Shown: positions 25,468 through 33,989, numbered from the stretch's first letter. The stretch is 64,000 nucleotides of DNA from Polymorphobacter_B sp038225475 (GCA_038225475.1 JBBRRA010000010.1:23778-87777), one strand, 5' to 3'. Notes: generated from the letters alone by a model not told the origin. Program-made: numbers and translations.

Positions 25468-26262
25468 CTAGAGAAACCGCGCCACCACGTCGCGGTAGCT
25501 GCGGCTGACTTTGACCTGCGTGCCCGAGCCGAGCACGAGGAAACATTCGCCGTTGGTATGCGGCTTGACCGATTTGACGTTGTCGAGGTTGACGATCGTC
25601 GAGCGGTGGATGCGCTGGAAACGGCGCGGGTCGAGGCGCTTTTCAAGATCCTTCATCGTCTCGCGCAGGATCAGCGTCTGGTCGGCGGTGTAAATGCACA
25701 TGTAGTCGCCCGCGGCATCGATGCGCTCGATGTCGTCGACCTCGACGCGGAAGATCTGCCCGCGGTCCTTGATGTTGATGACGCGTTCGAAGCGGTTGGC
25801 GGCGGGGGTGTCATTGCCGTTCGTCTCGGGCATCGCCTCGGGGGCCACCTCGGCGAGGATTTCCTTCAACCGCCCGCTTTCCTCGCAGCTGCGCTTTTCG
25901 GTCAGCCGCAGCCGCACGCGCTCGATCGTCGCTGCCAGCCGGTCCTCCTCGACCGGCTTCATCAGATAGTCGACCGCATGCGCTTCGAAGGCCTTCAGCG
26001 CGTGTTCGATATAGGCGGTGACAAACACGAACAGCGGTGGCTCGACTTCGGCGAGGCCGCTGATCACCGAAAATCCGTCGAAGCTCGGCATCTGGATGTC
26101 GAGGAAGACGAGGTCGGGCTTGAGTGTCTTGATGGCGCGAACCGCCTCGCGTCCGTTGACGCAGCGTTCGATGATCTCGACGTCGTCGAAAGCCGCCAGC
26201 CGCAGCTCGAGCCCCTGAATGGCGAGGCGTTCGTCGTCGACCAGGATGGTGCGTATCGTCAT
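25468..26262 (-). CDS. LytTR-type response regulator
   Basis: This 264-residue regulator has a receiver domain (about residues 1–120) with acidic pair DD at 9–10, phosphorylation site Asp55 in LVFLDIQMP and the conserved Lys in YLMKPVEE. The LytTR DNA-binding domain covers about 163–264, with RFQRIHRSTIVNLDNVK and VKVSRSYRDVVARFL. The paired histidine kinase gene is directly upstream (32 bp gap). LytTR regulators in other bacteria control cell-wall hydrolase modulators such as lrgAB, and an lrgAB pair is present at 16.0–17.1 kb. Confidence 0.93.
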   Translation of the reverse strand: MTIRTILVDDERLAIQGLELRLAAFDDVEIIERCVNGREAVRAIKTLKPDLVFLDIQMPSFDGFSVISGLAEVEPPLFVFVTAYIEHALKAFEAHAVDYLMKPVEEDRLAATIERVRLRLTEKRSCEESGRLKEILAEVAPEAMPETNGNDTPAANRFERVINIKDRGQIFRVEVDDIERIDAAGDYMCIYTADQTLILRETMKDLEKRLDPRRFQRIHRSTIVNLDNVKSVKPHTNGECFLVLGSGTQVKVSRSYRDVVARFL

Positions 26263-26294
26263 AGTGCCGGTTCCTCGGGCGGGCCAGCCGAAGC

Positions 26295-27434
26295 CTAGGC
26301 CGCCAGGTTGCTCTGCACCCCCGCGGGTCCATCGTTCGACTTGCCTTCGAACGTCTGGAACGGAATATCGATGAGCACGATCATGCCATGCGGATGATTA
26401 TGCTCAAGTTCAAACCGATGATCGTCGCCATACGCCTGCACCAGCCGGTCACGGATGTTGGGCAGGCCCACGCCTGTTCCCGATGTAGGCAGTTGTTCCT
26501 CGCCTTGCAACGTGCCCGACGGGCCGGGGCCAGTATCGGCGACGGTAATCACCAGTCGGTCGCCCATCCGCCGGGCGTCGATATGGATGTCGGCGCCGTC
26601 TTCCTGTGGGGTAACGGCATATTTGATCGCATTCTCGACGATCGGCTGGAGCAGCAGCGACGGCAGCCGCCCGGCCATCGCATCGGGGGCGATGTCGAAG
26701 CGCGTCCGCAGCCGCTCCTCGAAGCGCGTGCGCTCGATGTCGAGGTACAGCTTGAGCGCCTCCGCCTCCTGCGCCACGGTCGCCAGCCCCTCGCGCTCGC
26801 CGACCAGGCTGTAGCGCAGGAACGACGACAGCCGCGACAGCATCGCATTGGCCCGCTCGGTCTGTTTCAGCAGCACCAGCGTCGAGATCGAATTGAGCGT
26901 GTTGAACAGGAAATGCGGGTTGAGCTGATAGCGCAGCATCTCGAGCTGCGCCGAGTTCGCCTGCGCCGACACCTTGAGCATCCGCTCCGACTGCGCCGCG
27001 AGCAGCAGGTAATAGTTGATGCCGTAATACAGCCCGGTCCACGCCGCGAGCACCGACGAATCGAGCAGGATCGCGCCGAAGAACTCGATCCCCTGCGGCC
27101 GCAGCCCCGGCGCATAAAAGGTCGCGTGCGCCCAGACTTCGAGCACCGAAAACAGCGCCGAACCGACCGCCAGCAGCAGCAGCGTCAGCGTCCAGATATA
27201 CACCGGGCGCATCGCGATGGTGCGGCGGTACGCGGCCGCCATCAGCAGCGTCAGCGAAAACCCCGTCGCGGTGACGATGATCGTCGGCAGGATGAACGCC
27301 AGCCCCATGCGGTTCGCCAGCCCGCCGAGCGTGCGCAACACGAAATACGCCGTCCAGCCGCCGCCCTGAAGAATCCAGAACGCGCGGTTCTTGTCGGCAA
27401 AGAACGTCTGGTTGCGAAGCGAGGTCAGCGGCAT
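26295..27434 (-). CDS. LytS/YpdA-type sensor histidine kinase
   Basis: This 379-residue membrane kinase has N-terminal transmembrane helices (about 20–145). The His_kinase domain has QLNPHFLFNTLNS with phosphoacceptor His174. The ATPase domain has VENAIKYAV (N box), DTGPGPSG and GTGVGLPNIRDRL. This is the class without a separate periplasmic sensor domain, so the signal is probably sensed in or near the membrane. It forms an operon with the LytTR regulator. The signal and targets are unknown. Confidence 0.92.
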   Translation of the reverse strand: MPLTSLRNQTFFADKNRAFWILQGGGWTAYFVLRTLGGLANRMGLAFILPTIIVTATGFSLTLLMAAAYRRTIAMRPVYIWTLTLLLLAVGSALFSVLEVWAHATFYAPGLRPQGIEFFGAILLDSSVLAAWTGLYYGINYYLLLAAQSERMLKVSAQANSAQLEMLRYQLNPHFLFNTLNSISTLVLLKQTERANAMLSRLSSFLRYSLVGEREGLATVAQEAEALKLYLDIERTRFEERLRTRFDIAPDAMAGRLPSLLLQPIVENAIKYAVTPQEDGADIHIDARRMGDRLVITVADTGPGPSGTLQGEEQLPTSGTGVGLPNIRDRLVQAYGDDHRFELEHNHPHGMIVLIDIPFQTFEGKSNDGPAGVQSNLAA

Positions 27435-27467
27435 GTGAACGCTTCTAGCAGCTTGGCACCGCTAACG

Positions 27468-27785
27468 TCAGTCCTCGGGTGCAATCGTCACTGCAAGTCC
27501 GTCGAGCGCCGCGGTAAAGGCGATCTGGCACGACAAACGGCTGTTTGCCGTGCGGTGGTCGGAGCTGTCGAGCAGGTCGCCCTCGTCGGTATTCGCCGGG
27601 CCGACGGCGGCGATCCACGCATCATCGACGACCACATGGCAGGTCGCGCAGCTGCAGCAGCCGCCGCACAAGGCCAGCAACTCGTCGATACCGCCGTCGC
27701 GGATGATCTCCATGACCGAATGGCCGGCGGTGGCGGTCAGTGTGGAGGTACGGCCGGCGCGGTCGGTGACGAGGATCTTGGACAT
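27468..27785 (-). CDS. Adrenodoxin-type [2Fe-2S] ferredoxin
   Basis: This 105-residue electron carrier has the ligand pattern Cys40-x5-Cys46-x2-Cys49 and Cys86 (LSCQIAF), matching bacterial adrenodoxin-like ferredoxins. Extra Cys43 and Cys44 lie in the cluster loop. ATG 27785 has GGGGG a few bases upstream. Partners could be a cytochrome P450, a ring hydroxylase or the Fe–S assembly system; no such gene is adjacent, so its role cannot be fixed. It is divergent from the glycosylase gene at 27857. Confidence 0.9.
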   Translation of the reverse strand: MSKILVTDRAGRTSTLTATAGHSVMEIIRDGGIDELLALCGGCCSCATCHVVVDDAWIAAVGPANTDEGDLLDSSDHRTANSRLSCQIAFTAALDGLAVTIAPED

Positions 27786-27856
27786 CGGGGGTTCCTGTCG
27801 ACGGATGGAAGCTTGCTGCCTATGAACAAGGTCGGGGACCGGATCAAGGAGTGGCC

Positions 27857-28474
27857 ATGGGCCTGAGTGCCGCACAGCTGAAGGCCGGGCTCGATGCCGT
27901 TGCGGCGCGCGAACCGCGGATTGCGGCAGCACTGGCGCGTGCGGGCTATCCGGAGGAACGCATTCGGGGGCGCGGCATGGTGACGTTGCTGCGCACCATC
28001 GTCGGGCAGCAGGTGTCGTTCAAGGCCGCCGACAGCATCTGGGCCAAGTGCGAGGCGATCGTCGGCGATGTTGCCGACCCGGCGCGCTGGCTGGCGCTGT
28101 CGGAGGCGGAGCTGCGCGCCGGCGGGCTGTCGCGGCAAAAGATCGGCTATATGCACAGCCTTGCCACTGCCACCGCGAGCGGCGCGCTCGATTTCGACGC
28201 ACTCCCCGCCGACGATGAGGCGGCGATCGCCGCGCTGGTTGCGGTCAAGGGCATCGGGCGGTGGTCGGCGGAAATCTATCTGCTGTTTTCCGAAGGCCGG
28301 ACCGATATCTGGCCGGCAGGCGACCTTGCGGTGCAGATCGAGGTCGGGCGGATCATGGGGCTGGACGCCAAACCGACCGAAAAGGCGACGCGCGCGATCG
28401 CCGAAGCATGGGCCCCGCACCGCGGCGCGCTCGCGGTGTTCATGTGGCACAGCTATATGACGCCGGTGATCTGA
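27857..28474 (+). CDS. DNA-3-methyladenine glycosylase 2 family (AlkA-like)
   Basis: The enzyme excises alkylated bases in base-excision repair. The 205-residue product lacks the N-terminal AlkA domain and consists of the HhH-GPD core. It has the MVTLLRTIVGQQVSFKAA helix, the helix-hairpin-helix VAVKGIGRWSAE (about 129–139) and catalytic Asp156 in WPAGDLAVQ. ATG 27857 is chosen because AAGGAG lies five bases upstream; the GTG at 27851 overlaps that site. It ends one base before the methyltransferase start, so the two are probably co-transcribed. Confidence 0.92.
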   Translation: MGLSAAQLKAGLDAVAAREPRIAAALARAGYPEERIRGRGMVTLLRTIVGQQVSFKAADSIWAKCEAIVGDVADPARWLALSEAELRAGGLSRQKIGYMHSLATATASGALDFDALPADDEAAIAALVAVKGIGRWSAEIYLLFSEGRTDIWPAGDLAVQIEVGRIMGLDAKPTEKATRAIAEAWAPHRGALAVFMWHSYMTPVI

Positions 28475-28475
28475 G

Positions 28476-29276
28476 GTGGTCGAACGCCTGACCAGCCCCG
28501 CCAACCCGACGCTCAAGCGCATCCGGTCGCTGCGCGAAAAGAAGTTCCGCCGCAGCGAGGGGCTGTTCCTTGCCGAGGGGCTGCGCATCGTTGCCGAAGC
28601 GGTCGAGGCCGGGGTGGTTCCCGAAATGCTGGTGTTCGCCGACGATGCCGCGGCGCATCCGCTGGTCGAGCGGCTGGTGGCGATTACCGAGGCCGCAGGC
28701 GGGCACGCGATCGAAACCGACCGCGCGATGCTCCACAAGCTGACCGAAAAGGACAATCCGCAGGCGGTGGTCGGCGTGTTTCGCCAGCGTCTGACCCCGC
28801 TCGACCGGCTCGATCGCAGCCTAGCGCCGATCTGGATCGTCGCGCAGGCGTTGAAGGACCCCGGCAACCTTGGCACCATCCTGCGCACCGGCGATGCCGT
28901 CGGCGCGGGCGGCGTCATCCTGCTCGACGACGGCTGCGACCCGTTCAGCGTCGAAGCGGTGCGCGCCTCGATGGGCGCAGTGTTCACCCAAGCGCTGGTA
29001 CAGACCAATGGCGCAGCGTTTTTTAATTGGGTCCGGCGCGGGCCGGGGCAGGTCATCGGCGCGTCGCTCGACACCGCGACCGACTTTCGCCACATCGTCT
29101 ATGCCGCGCCGGTATTCGTGCTGATGGGCAACGAACAGGCCGGCCTGCCGCCCGATTATGAAGCGCAATGCGACGCGCTGGCAAAGCTGCCGATGCGCGG
29201 CAAGGCCGACAGCCTGAACGTGGCGGTAGCGACGGCGGTGCTGCTGTACGAGGTGCTGCGGCAGGTCGAGGGCTAG
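28476..29276 (+). CDS. TrmH/SpoU-family RNA 2'-O-methyltransferase
   Basis: This 266-residue enzyme has the N-terminal substrate-binding domain (LTSPANPTLKRIRSLREKKFR ... FLAEGLRIVAEA) and a SPOUT knot. Motif 1 is NLGTILRTGDAVGAGG, motif 2 VLMGNEQAGLP and motif 3 SLNVAVATAVLLYE. It probably methylates 23S rRNA or tRNA ribose; the target cannot be read from sequence. The start is GTG at 28476, one base after the glycosylase stop. Confidence 0.9.
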   Translation: MVERLTSPANPTLKRIRSLREKKFRRSEGLFLAEGLRIVAEAVEAGVVPEMLVFADDAAAHPLVERLVAITEAAGGHAIETDRAMLHKLTEKDNPQAVVGVFRQRLTPLDRLDRSLAPIWIVAQALKDPGNLGTILRTGDAVGAGGVILLDDGCDPFSVEAVRASMGAVFTQALVQTNGAAFFNWVRRGPGQVIGASLDTATDFRHIVYAAPVFVLMGNEQAGLPPDYEAQCDALAKLPMRGKADSLNVAVATAVLLYEVLRQVEG

Positions 29277-29359
29277 TATTCAGCCGCCGGTTTTGTGCGG
29301 CCGGTGCTGGGCAAGCGGCGCCATCGCGCTGGCAAACGATGGCTGCTTGCGACGTCGGC

Positions 29360-30763
29360 TCATTCTGCTGCCTCGGCGCGTGGCGGCGGCAGCAATTCGA
29401 GCGCGCTGGTGACGCGGACCGCGGCATCGACCTGGCCCAGCCGCGCGACGGGCTTCTTGCCTTCCTCGACGCCGAGTTCGGTGAAGCGTCGCGCCTTGGG
29501 CAGGACATTGCCTTCGAGGCTGCCGACGAAGCTGTTGTACGCGCCGACCGCCTGCCCGAGGTTCTTGCCGATGCCCGCGACATGGTCCGCCATCGTCGCG
29601 AGCGCGGCGTGGAGGTCGGCCCCGAGCTTGCCGATTTCGCGCCATTCCTTCGATTGCTGGTCCTGCTGCCACGTCAGCGCGACGATCTTGGCGATCGCCA
29701 GCAGGTTGGTCGGCCCGGCGAGCAGGATGCGCTGCTCGCTCGCCCAGGTGAACAGCGACAGGTCATGCTCGAGCGCCGCCGACAGGAAGTTTTCGCCCGG
29801 CAGGAACATCACGACGAAATCCGCCGACTGACCGAAATCCTTCCAATAGGCCTTTTCTCCCAACCCCTTGGCGTGGATGCGCACGGCGGCGGCATGGCGC
29901 TTGTACGCTGCCCGCCGCGCATCCTCGGTATCGGCCTCACCCGCCGACAGATAGTCGTTCAACGAGCATTTCGAATCGATGATAAGCTGCCGCCCGCCGG
30001 GCAGGTTGATGATCGCATCGGGGCGTTTCGCGCCGGTGTCGCTCGCGATGCTGGTCTGGACGTTGAAGTCGATGCCTTCGCGCAGGCCCGCCATTTCGAG
30101 CACGTTGCGCAGCTGCTGCTCGCCCCAGCTGCCGCTGGTCTTGCCGCTCGACCGCAGCGCCGACACCAGTTTCGAGGCTTCGTCGCTAACGCGCTGCTGC
30201 CCCGCGGTGACCGCGACCAGCTGTTCCTTCAGCCCGCCATAGGCTTCGTTGCGCTTGGCCTCGATGTCGGTCAGGCTGGCTTCATATCGCACCAGCGTCT
30301 CGGCGACCGGCGCGAGCAGCGCCTTCATGCCGGTTTCGCTGAGCTCCTTCTGCGCCGCGAACCGCTCGTCGGCGCGCTGCAAAAACTGCGCCTGCGCGGT
30401 TTCGAGCGCGCGTCCGGCAACGGCGGCGAACTGCGTTTCGAGCTGGGTCTTGCGCTCCTCGAACTGGCGGTCGCGCTCGGCCTGCTGCGCCTCGATTGTC
30501 GCCAGCTTGAGCGCCAGCGCGTCGCGGCCAGTTTCGGGGTGGTCGACCACGCCCAAGCGCTCGCGGTCATTGCGACGGTCGGCCTCGATCTCGGTCAGCT
30601 TGAGCCGGTTGATGATATCGGCGTCGCGCAGTTTGGCCAGGTCGGCGACCGCAAGGTCGCGCTGGACAAGCAAGGCTGCCGCCGGCCGCGCCGCGAACCA
30701 CCAGCCGATCATCAGGCCGACGACAAGCGCGCCGACTGCATATGCGAAAAGCGTGAGATCCAT
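29360..30763 (-). CDS. rmuC: RmuC-family DNA recombination protein
   Basis: RmuC limits inverted-repeat rearrangement in E. coli and has a predicted endonuclease-like fold. The 467-residue protein has an N-terminal transmembrane helix (about residues 5–24), a long coiled coil (about 60–190) and the conserved core GSWGEQQLRNVLEMAGLREG, RPDAIINLPGGRQLIIDSKCSL, DFVVMFLPGENFLSAAL and LAGPTNLLAIAK. A 27-codon open frame begins at ATG 29363 overlapping its stop (ATGA). The gene is divergent from the SMP-30 family gene. Confidence 0.93.
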   Translation of the reverse strand: MDLTLFAYAVGALVVGLMIGWWFAARPAAALLVQRDLAVADLAKLRDADIINRLKLTEIEADRRNDRERLGVVDHPETGRDALALKLATIEAQQAERDRQFEERKTQLETQFAAVAGRALETAQAQFLQRADERFAAQKELSETGMKALLAPVAETLVRYEASLTDIEAKRNEAYGGLKEQLVAVTAGQQRVSDEASKLVSALRSSGKTSGSWGEQQLRNVLEMAGLREGIDFNVQTSIASDTGAKRPDAIINLPGGRQLIIDSKCSLNDYLSAGEADTEDARRAAYKRHAAAVRIHAKGLGEKAYWKDFGQSADFVVMFLPGENFLSAALEHDLSLFTWASEQRILLAGPTNLLAIAKIVALTWQQDQQSKEWREIGKLGADLHAALATMADHVAGIGKNLGQAVGAYNSFVGSLEGNVLPKARRFTELGVEEGKKPVARLGQVDAAVRVTSALELLPPPRAEAAE

Positions 30764-30846
30764 GTCTCAGTCCCCCAGTTGCCGGGTTGCCGCGCCATAG
30801 CAAAGTGCGGCATTCTTCGCCCAATACACCCGCGCGCACAATAGAA

Positions 30847-30869
30847 TCAGACATGTTTCAATTGTCTGA
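30847..30869. promoter_or_regulatory. Palindromic operator candidate upstream of SMP-30 gene
   Basis: tcagaca (30847–30853) and tgtctga (30863–30869) form a perfect 7-bp inverted repeat with a 9-bp spacer, 21 bp before the lactonase start. A regulator dimer footprint is plausible. It lies in the rmuC/lactonase divergent region, in a sequence clearly richer in A/T than its surroundings. Confidence 0.45.
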
Positions 30870-30890
30870 ACACCTTGGGAGAGAAACATA

Positions 30891-31811
30891 ATGAATGACA
30901 TGAAAATTGCGGCCGAAGGACTGGCTTTCCCCGAGGGCCCGGTGTGGATGCTCGACGGTTCGGTGATCGTCGTCGAAATCAAGGCCGGACGAATCGCGCG
31001 CGTCCGCCCCGATGGCCGGACCGAGACTGTCGCAACGCCGGGCGGCGGTCCGAACGGACTTGCAGTCGGCCCCGATGGTGCGCTGTATCTTTGCAACAAC
31101 GGCGGCTTCGGCTGGAGCGGGGCCGAAATGGGCATGATGATCCCCGGCGGCGCGGCTGCGGACTATGCCGGCGGCCGGATCGAACGCATCGACATCGCCA
31201 CCGGTAAGGTCGAGCGGCTGTACGACACCTGCGACGGTGTACCCCTGTCGGGGCCGAACGACATCGTGTTCGACGCGCACGGCGGCATGTGGTTCACCGA
31301 CCTTGGCAAGCACCATCCGAACCATACCGATCATGGCGGGCTGTTCTATGCGCACGCCGACGGCAGCAGCATCGTCTGCGCAGCGCGCGGTCCCAACATG
31401 AACGGTGTCGGCCTGTCGCCCGACGGCAAGACGGTTTATGCCGCGCTCACCTATGAGCGGTTGCTGATTGCGTTCGACGTGACCGGGCCGGGCACCGTTG
31501 CGCCGTCGGCGCTGGCGGCGGCGCAGGGGCGCGTTGTGACCAGTTTCCCCGGGCGCGTGCTGCTCGATTCGCTCGCCGTCGAGGCGAACGGCAACGTCTG
31601 CGTCGCGACCCTGCTCGACCGGCCCGGCATTTGCGCGGTCGATCCGGCAACCGGCGCGCAGGAGGATCACGCGTTTCCCGATCTGCTGACCACCAACATC
31701 GTGTTCGGCGGCGACGACATGATGGATGCATGGGTCTGCCTGTCGGCGACCGGCAAGCTGGCAAAGGTGCGCTGGCCGCGGCCGGGTCTCAAGCTCAACT
31801 ATTACGCATGA
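30891..31811 (+). CDS. SMP-30/gluconolactonase family protein
   Basis: This is a predicted calcium-dependent sugar- or organic-lactone hydrolase with a six-bladed propeller. The 306-residue protein has LAFPEGPVWM at the start (metal-ligand Glu), GGGPNGLAVGPDGALYLCNNGG, LSGPNDIVFDAHGGMWFTDLG and MNGVGLSPDGKTVYAALTYE, all family signatures. It starts at ATG 30891 behind GGGAGAG. The next gene, an epoxide-hydrolase-like protein, overlaps by 4 nt, so the two may act in one catabolic route. The substrate is unknown. Confidence 0.9.
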   Translation: MNDMKIAAEGLAFPEGPVWMLDGSVIVVEIKAGRIARVRPDGRTETVATPGGGPNGLAVGPDGALYLCNNGGFGWSGAEMGMMIPGGAAADYAGGRIERIDIATGKVERLYDTCDGVPLSGPNDIVFDAHGGMWFTDLGKHHPNHTDHGGLFYAHADGSSIVCAARGPNMNGVGLSPDGKTVYAALTYERLLIAFDVTGPGTVAPSALAAAQGRVVTSFPGRVLLDSLAVEANGNVCVATLLDRPGICAVDPATGAQEDHAFPDLLTTNIVFGGDDMMDAWVCLSATGKLAKVRWPRPGLKLNYYA

Positions 31812-32686
31812 GGACGCGGCACATCGCTGCCAATAGGCAGACGTTCGCGGTCGACGAATGCGGCGACGGCGATGCAGTCGCGCTGTGCCTGCACGGCTTC
31901 CCCGAAAGCCGTTTCTCGTGGCGATTCCAGCTGCCGGTGCTGGCGGCGAGCGGCTGGCGCGCGGTCGCGCCCGACTTGCGCGGCTACGGCGACAGCAGCC
32001 GCCCGGCGGCGCAATCGGCGTATCACCTCGATCATCTCGTGGCCGATGTCGAGGCGCTGTTCGAGGCGCTGGGGTCGAAGCGGCGGCTGCTCGTTGCGCA
32101 CGACTGGGGCGCGCTGATCGCGTGGACCGCGGCGATCCGGAAAGTTCGGCTCGACGCGCTGGTGGTGATGAACGTTCCGCACCCGTCGGTCATGCGCCGC
32201 GTCCTCGGCCACAGCTGGGCGCAGCGGCGGCGGTCATGGTACGCGCTGTTCTTTCAGCTGCCGTGGCTGCCCGAGGCGTTGCTGACCGCCAATGGCGCGC
32301 GCGGCATCGCGCAGGCGTTTACCGGGATGGCGGTCGACAAAAGCGCCTTTCCGCCCGAAGTGACCGCGCCCTACCGCGCGAATGCGCTGCGCCCCGGCGC
32401 GATGACCGCAATGCTCGATTACTACCGCGCCAACTGGGCGTCGCTCGGCCGCGAGCCGCCGGGTGTCATCGAGGTGCCGACGCTGATGATCTGGGGCGAG
32501 GAAGACACCGCCCTGGGCCTTGAGCTGACCGAGGGCTATGCCGGGCTGGTGCGTGATTTCACGCTGGTGCGGCTGCCGGGGGTGTCGCACTGGGTGCAGC
32601 AGGAGGCTCCCGAGCGCGTCAATGCCGCGATGCTCGACTGGCTGCGGGCGCGCGGACTAGCGCCGCCGGGCGAAGAAATCGCGTAG
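31808..32686 (+). CDS. Epoxide-hydrolase-like alpha/beta hydrolase
   Basis: This 292-residue alpha/beta hydrolase has the oxyanion motif LHGFPESRFSW, the nucleophile elbow VAHDWGALIAW (Asp nucleophile, typical of epoxide hydrolases and haloalkane dehalogenases) and RGYGDSSRP. The acid segment is MIWGEEDTALG and the His is in LPGVSHWVQQE. ATG 31808 overlaps the previous stop as ATGA; an upstream in-frame ATG lies inside the lactonase gene. The 3' end overlaps tadA on the opposite strand by 30 bp. Epoxide hydrolase is more likely than dehalogenase but is not proved. Confidence 0.88.
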   Translation: MRTRHIAANRQTFAVDECGDGDAVALCLHGFPESRFSWRFQLPVLAASGWRAVAPDLRGYGDSSRPAAQSAYHLDHLVADVEALFEALGSKRRLLVAHDWGALIAWTAAIRKVRLDALVVMNVPHPSVMRRVLGHSWAQRRRSWYALFFQLPWLPEALLTANGARGIAQAFTGMAVDKSAFPPEVTAPYRANALRPGAMTAMLDYYRANWASLGREPPGVIEVPTLMIWGEEDTALGLELTEGYAGLVRDFTLVRLPGVSHWVQQEAPERVNAAMLDWLRARGLAPPGEEIA

Positions 32687-33118
32687 CAGCGCCGCCGCCT
32701 CGCGTTCGCCGATGCCGGGGTAAGTCTCCGGCGCGTGATGGCAGGTGGCGTGGGTGAAGATGCGCGGGCCGCTTTCGACGCCGCCGCTCTTGGGGTCGCT
32801 GGCCCCGTAATAGAGCCGGGCCAGCCGCGCAAAACCTATTGCGGCGGCGCACATCGGGCAGGGCTCGAGCGTGACATGCAGGTCGCAGCCGACCAGCCGC
32901 TCGCTGCCGAGCGCGGCGCACGCGGCGCGGATCGCCAGCATTTCCGCGTGCGCGCTCGGGTCGTGAAGCTCGCGGGTACGGTTGCCGGCAGCGGCAATGA
33001 TCGAACCGGTGGCGTCGGTAATCACCGCGCCGACCGGAACCTCGCCCCGCGCCCCGGCGGCGCGCGCCGCATCGAGCGCGCGCGCCATGGCGGGGGAGGC
33101 GGGGAACGACATCGTCAA
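32657..33118 (-). CDS. tadA: tRNA-adenosine deaminase-type nucleoside deaminase
   Basis: TadA converts wobble adenosine 34 of tRNA-Arg(ACG) to inosine. The 153-residue zinc enzyme has HAE at 57–59 and PCPMC with Cys87 and Cys90, plus the TadA-type FARLARLYYGASDPKSG segment. The length and SDPKSG region favour TadA over guanine or cytosine deaminases, and no other candidate is seen here. It converges on the epoxide-hydrolase-like gene and overlaps it by 30 bp. Confidence 0.92.
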   Translation of the reverse strand: MTMSFPASPAMARALDAARAAGARGEVPVGAVITDATGSIIAAAGNRTRELHDPSAHAEMLAIRAACAALGSERLVGCDLHVTLEPCPMCAAAIGFARLARLYYGASDPKSGGVESGPRIFTHATCHHAPETYPGIGEREAAALLRDFFARRR

Positions 33119-33144
33119 TCCCTACGCCGCCCCCGCACCGCGGG

Positions 33145-33513
33145 CTAGTTCTTCGCGGCGTCCGCCTTTTCGACATGGATCGTCGGCAGCGTCACCGTCT
33201 TGTCCTCGGTCTGCACCGTTGGGACCTTGACCGTGGTGTCCTTGGTGCCGACGTCGAGCTTGGCGGTATCGACCTGGAACTTCGGCAGGCTGCCGCCGGT
33301 GGTTTCGACCTTGGGCAGGCTGCCGCTGGTCAACTGGTCGATATTGATCAGCTTGAACGCAAACGCCGCAACCACGGCGGCGACGATGATGATGAGCGCG
33401 ATCAGCCAGCCCATATTGTTGGTGCGGCGCACCACGACGGTGCGGTCGGTGCTGACGATCGGACGACCGTCGGCGGTCACACCCTCGACGCGCTCCGTTT
33501 CGTATTCGGCCAT
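33145..33513 (-). CDS. Conserved-looking single-pass membrane protein, function unknown
   Basis: The 122-residue product has a charged N-terminal segment (about residues 1–33), one transmembrane helix (about 35–55, WLIALIIIVAAVVAAFAF) and a polar tail with repeated Lys/Thr/Val strands (KVETTGGSLPKFQVDTAKLDV). ATG 33513 is preferred because GGGAG lies eight bases upstream; an earlier ATG at 33543 lacks one. I do not recognise a family. It sits just upstream of tadA on the same strand, with a 26-bp gap. Confidence 0.7.
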   Translation of the reverse strand: MAEYETERVEGVTADGRPIVSTDRTVVVRRTNNMGWLIALIIIVAAVVAAFAFKLINIDQLTSGSLPKVETTGGSLPKFQVDTAKLDVGTKDTTVKVPTVQTEDKTVTLPTIHVEKADAAKN

Positions 33514-33648
33514 GCTATTTGCTCCCTCTGGTTTCGTGCGCACTCAACGCGCCGCCGTAACCAAAGGTTGCTCTGAATACAGCTGATCCGCGATTGACTC
33601 GCTTCATCGCCTGCGACACCGTTGGTCACGAAATCGGCGGGGGCCCAT

Positions 33649-33978
33649 GTGTCTGAAAAATTTTGTTTTGCCTGCGGGCAGTCGATCGATGCGCGCGCCG
33701 AGATTTGCCCGAAGTGCGGAGTCAGGCAGAGCCCGATATCTACGCCGATCTCGTCGTCATTAGCACCTAACGGGAAAAATAGGGTGACTGCTGCCCTTCT
33801 AGCTTTTTTTCTTGGCGCCTTCGGTATTCACAAATTCTATCTGGGCCGGCCCGGCTGGGGTATCCTTTACCTACTATTTTTCTGGACCTTTATTCCTTCA
33901 ATTCTCGGCTTCATCGAATTCATAGTTTACCTGACGATGACAGATCAGGCATTTAACGAAAAGTACGGCAATCGTTAA
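33649..33978 (+). CDS. TM2 domain protein with N-terminal zinc ribbon
   Basis: This 109-residue protein starts with a zinc-ribbon pair, Cys6/Cys9 and Cys20/Cys23 (FCFACG ... ICPKCG). A linker is followed by a TM2 domain of two helices with the connecting GAFGIHKFYLGRPGWGILYLL signature. The GTG at 33649 follows a G-rich ribosome-site-like stretch; TTG 33622 is possible. Codon use stands out from neighbours: many ttt, aaa, aat, tta and cta codons, so the gene looks recently acquired. Function is unknown; TM2 proteins are small membrane proteins of diverse roles. Confidence 0.85.
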   Translation: MSEKFCFACGQSIDARAEICPKCGVRQSPISTPISSSLAPNGKNRVTAALLAFFLGAFGIHKFYLGRPGWGILYLLFFWTFIPSILGFIEFIVYLTMTDQAFNEKYGNR

Positions 33979-33989
33979 ACGTCTTTGGT

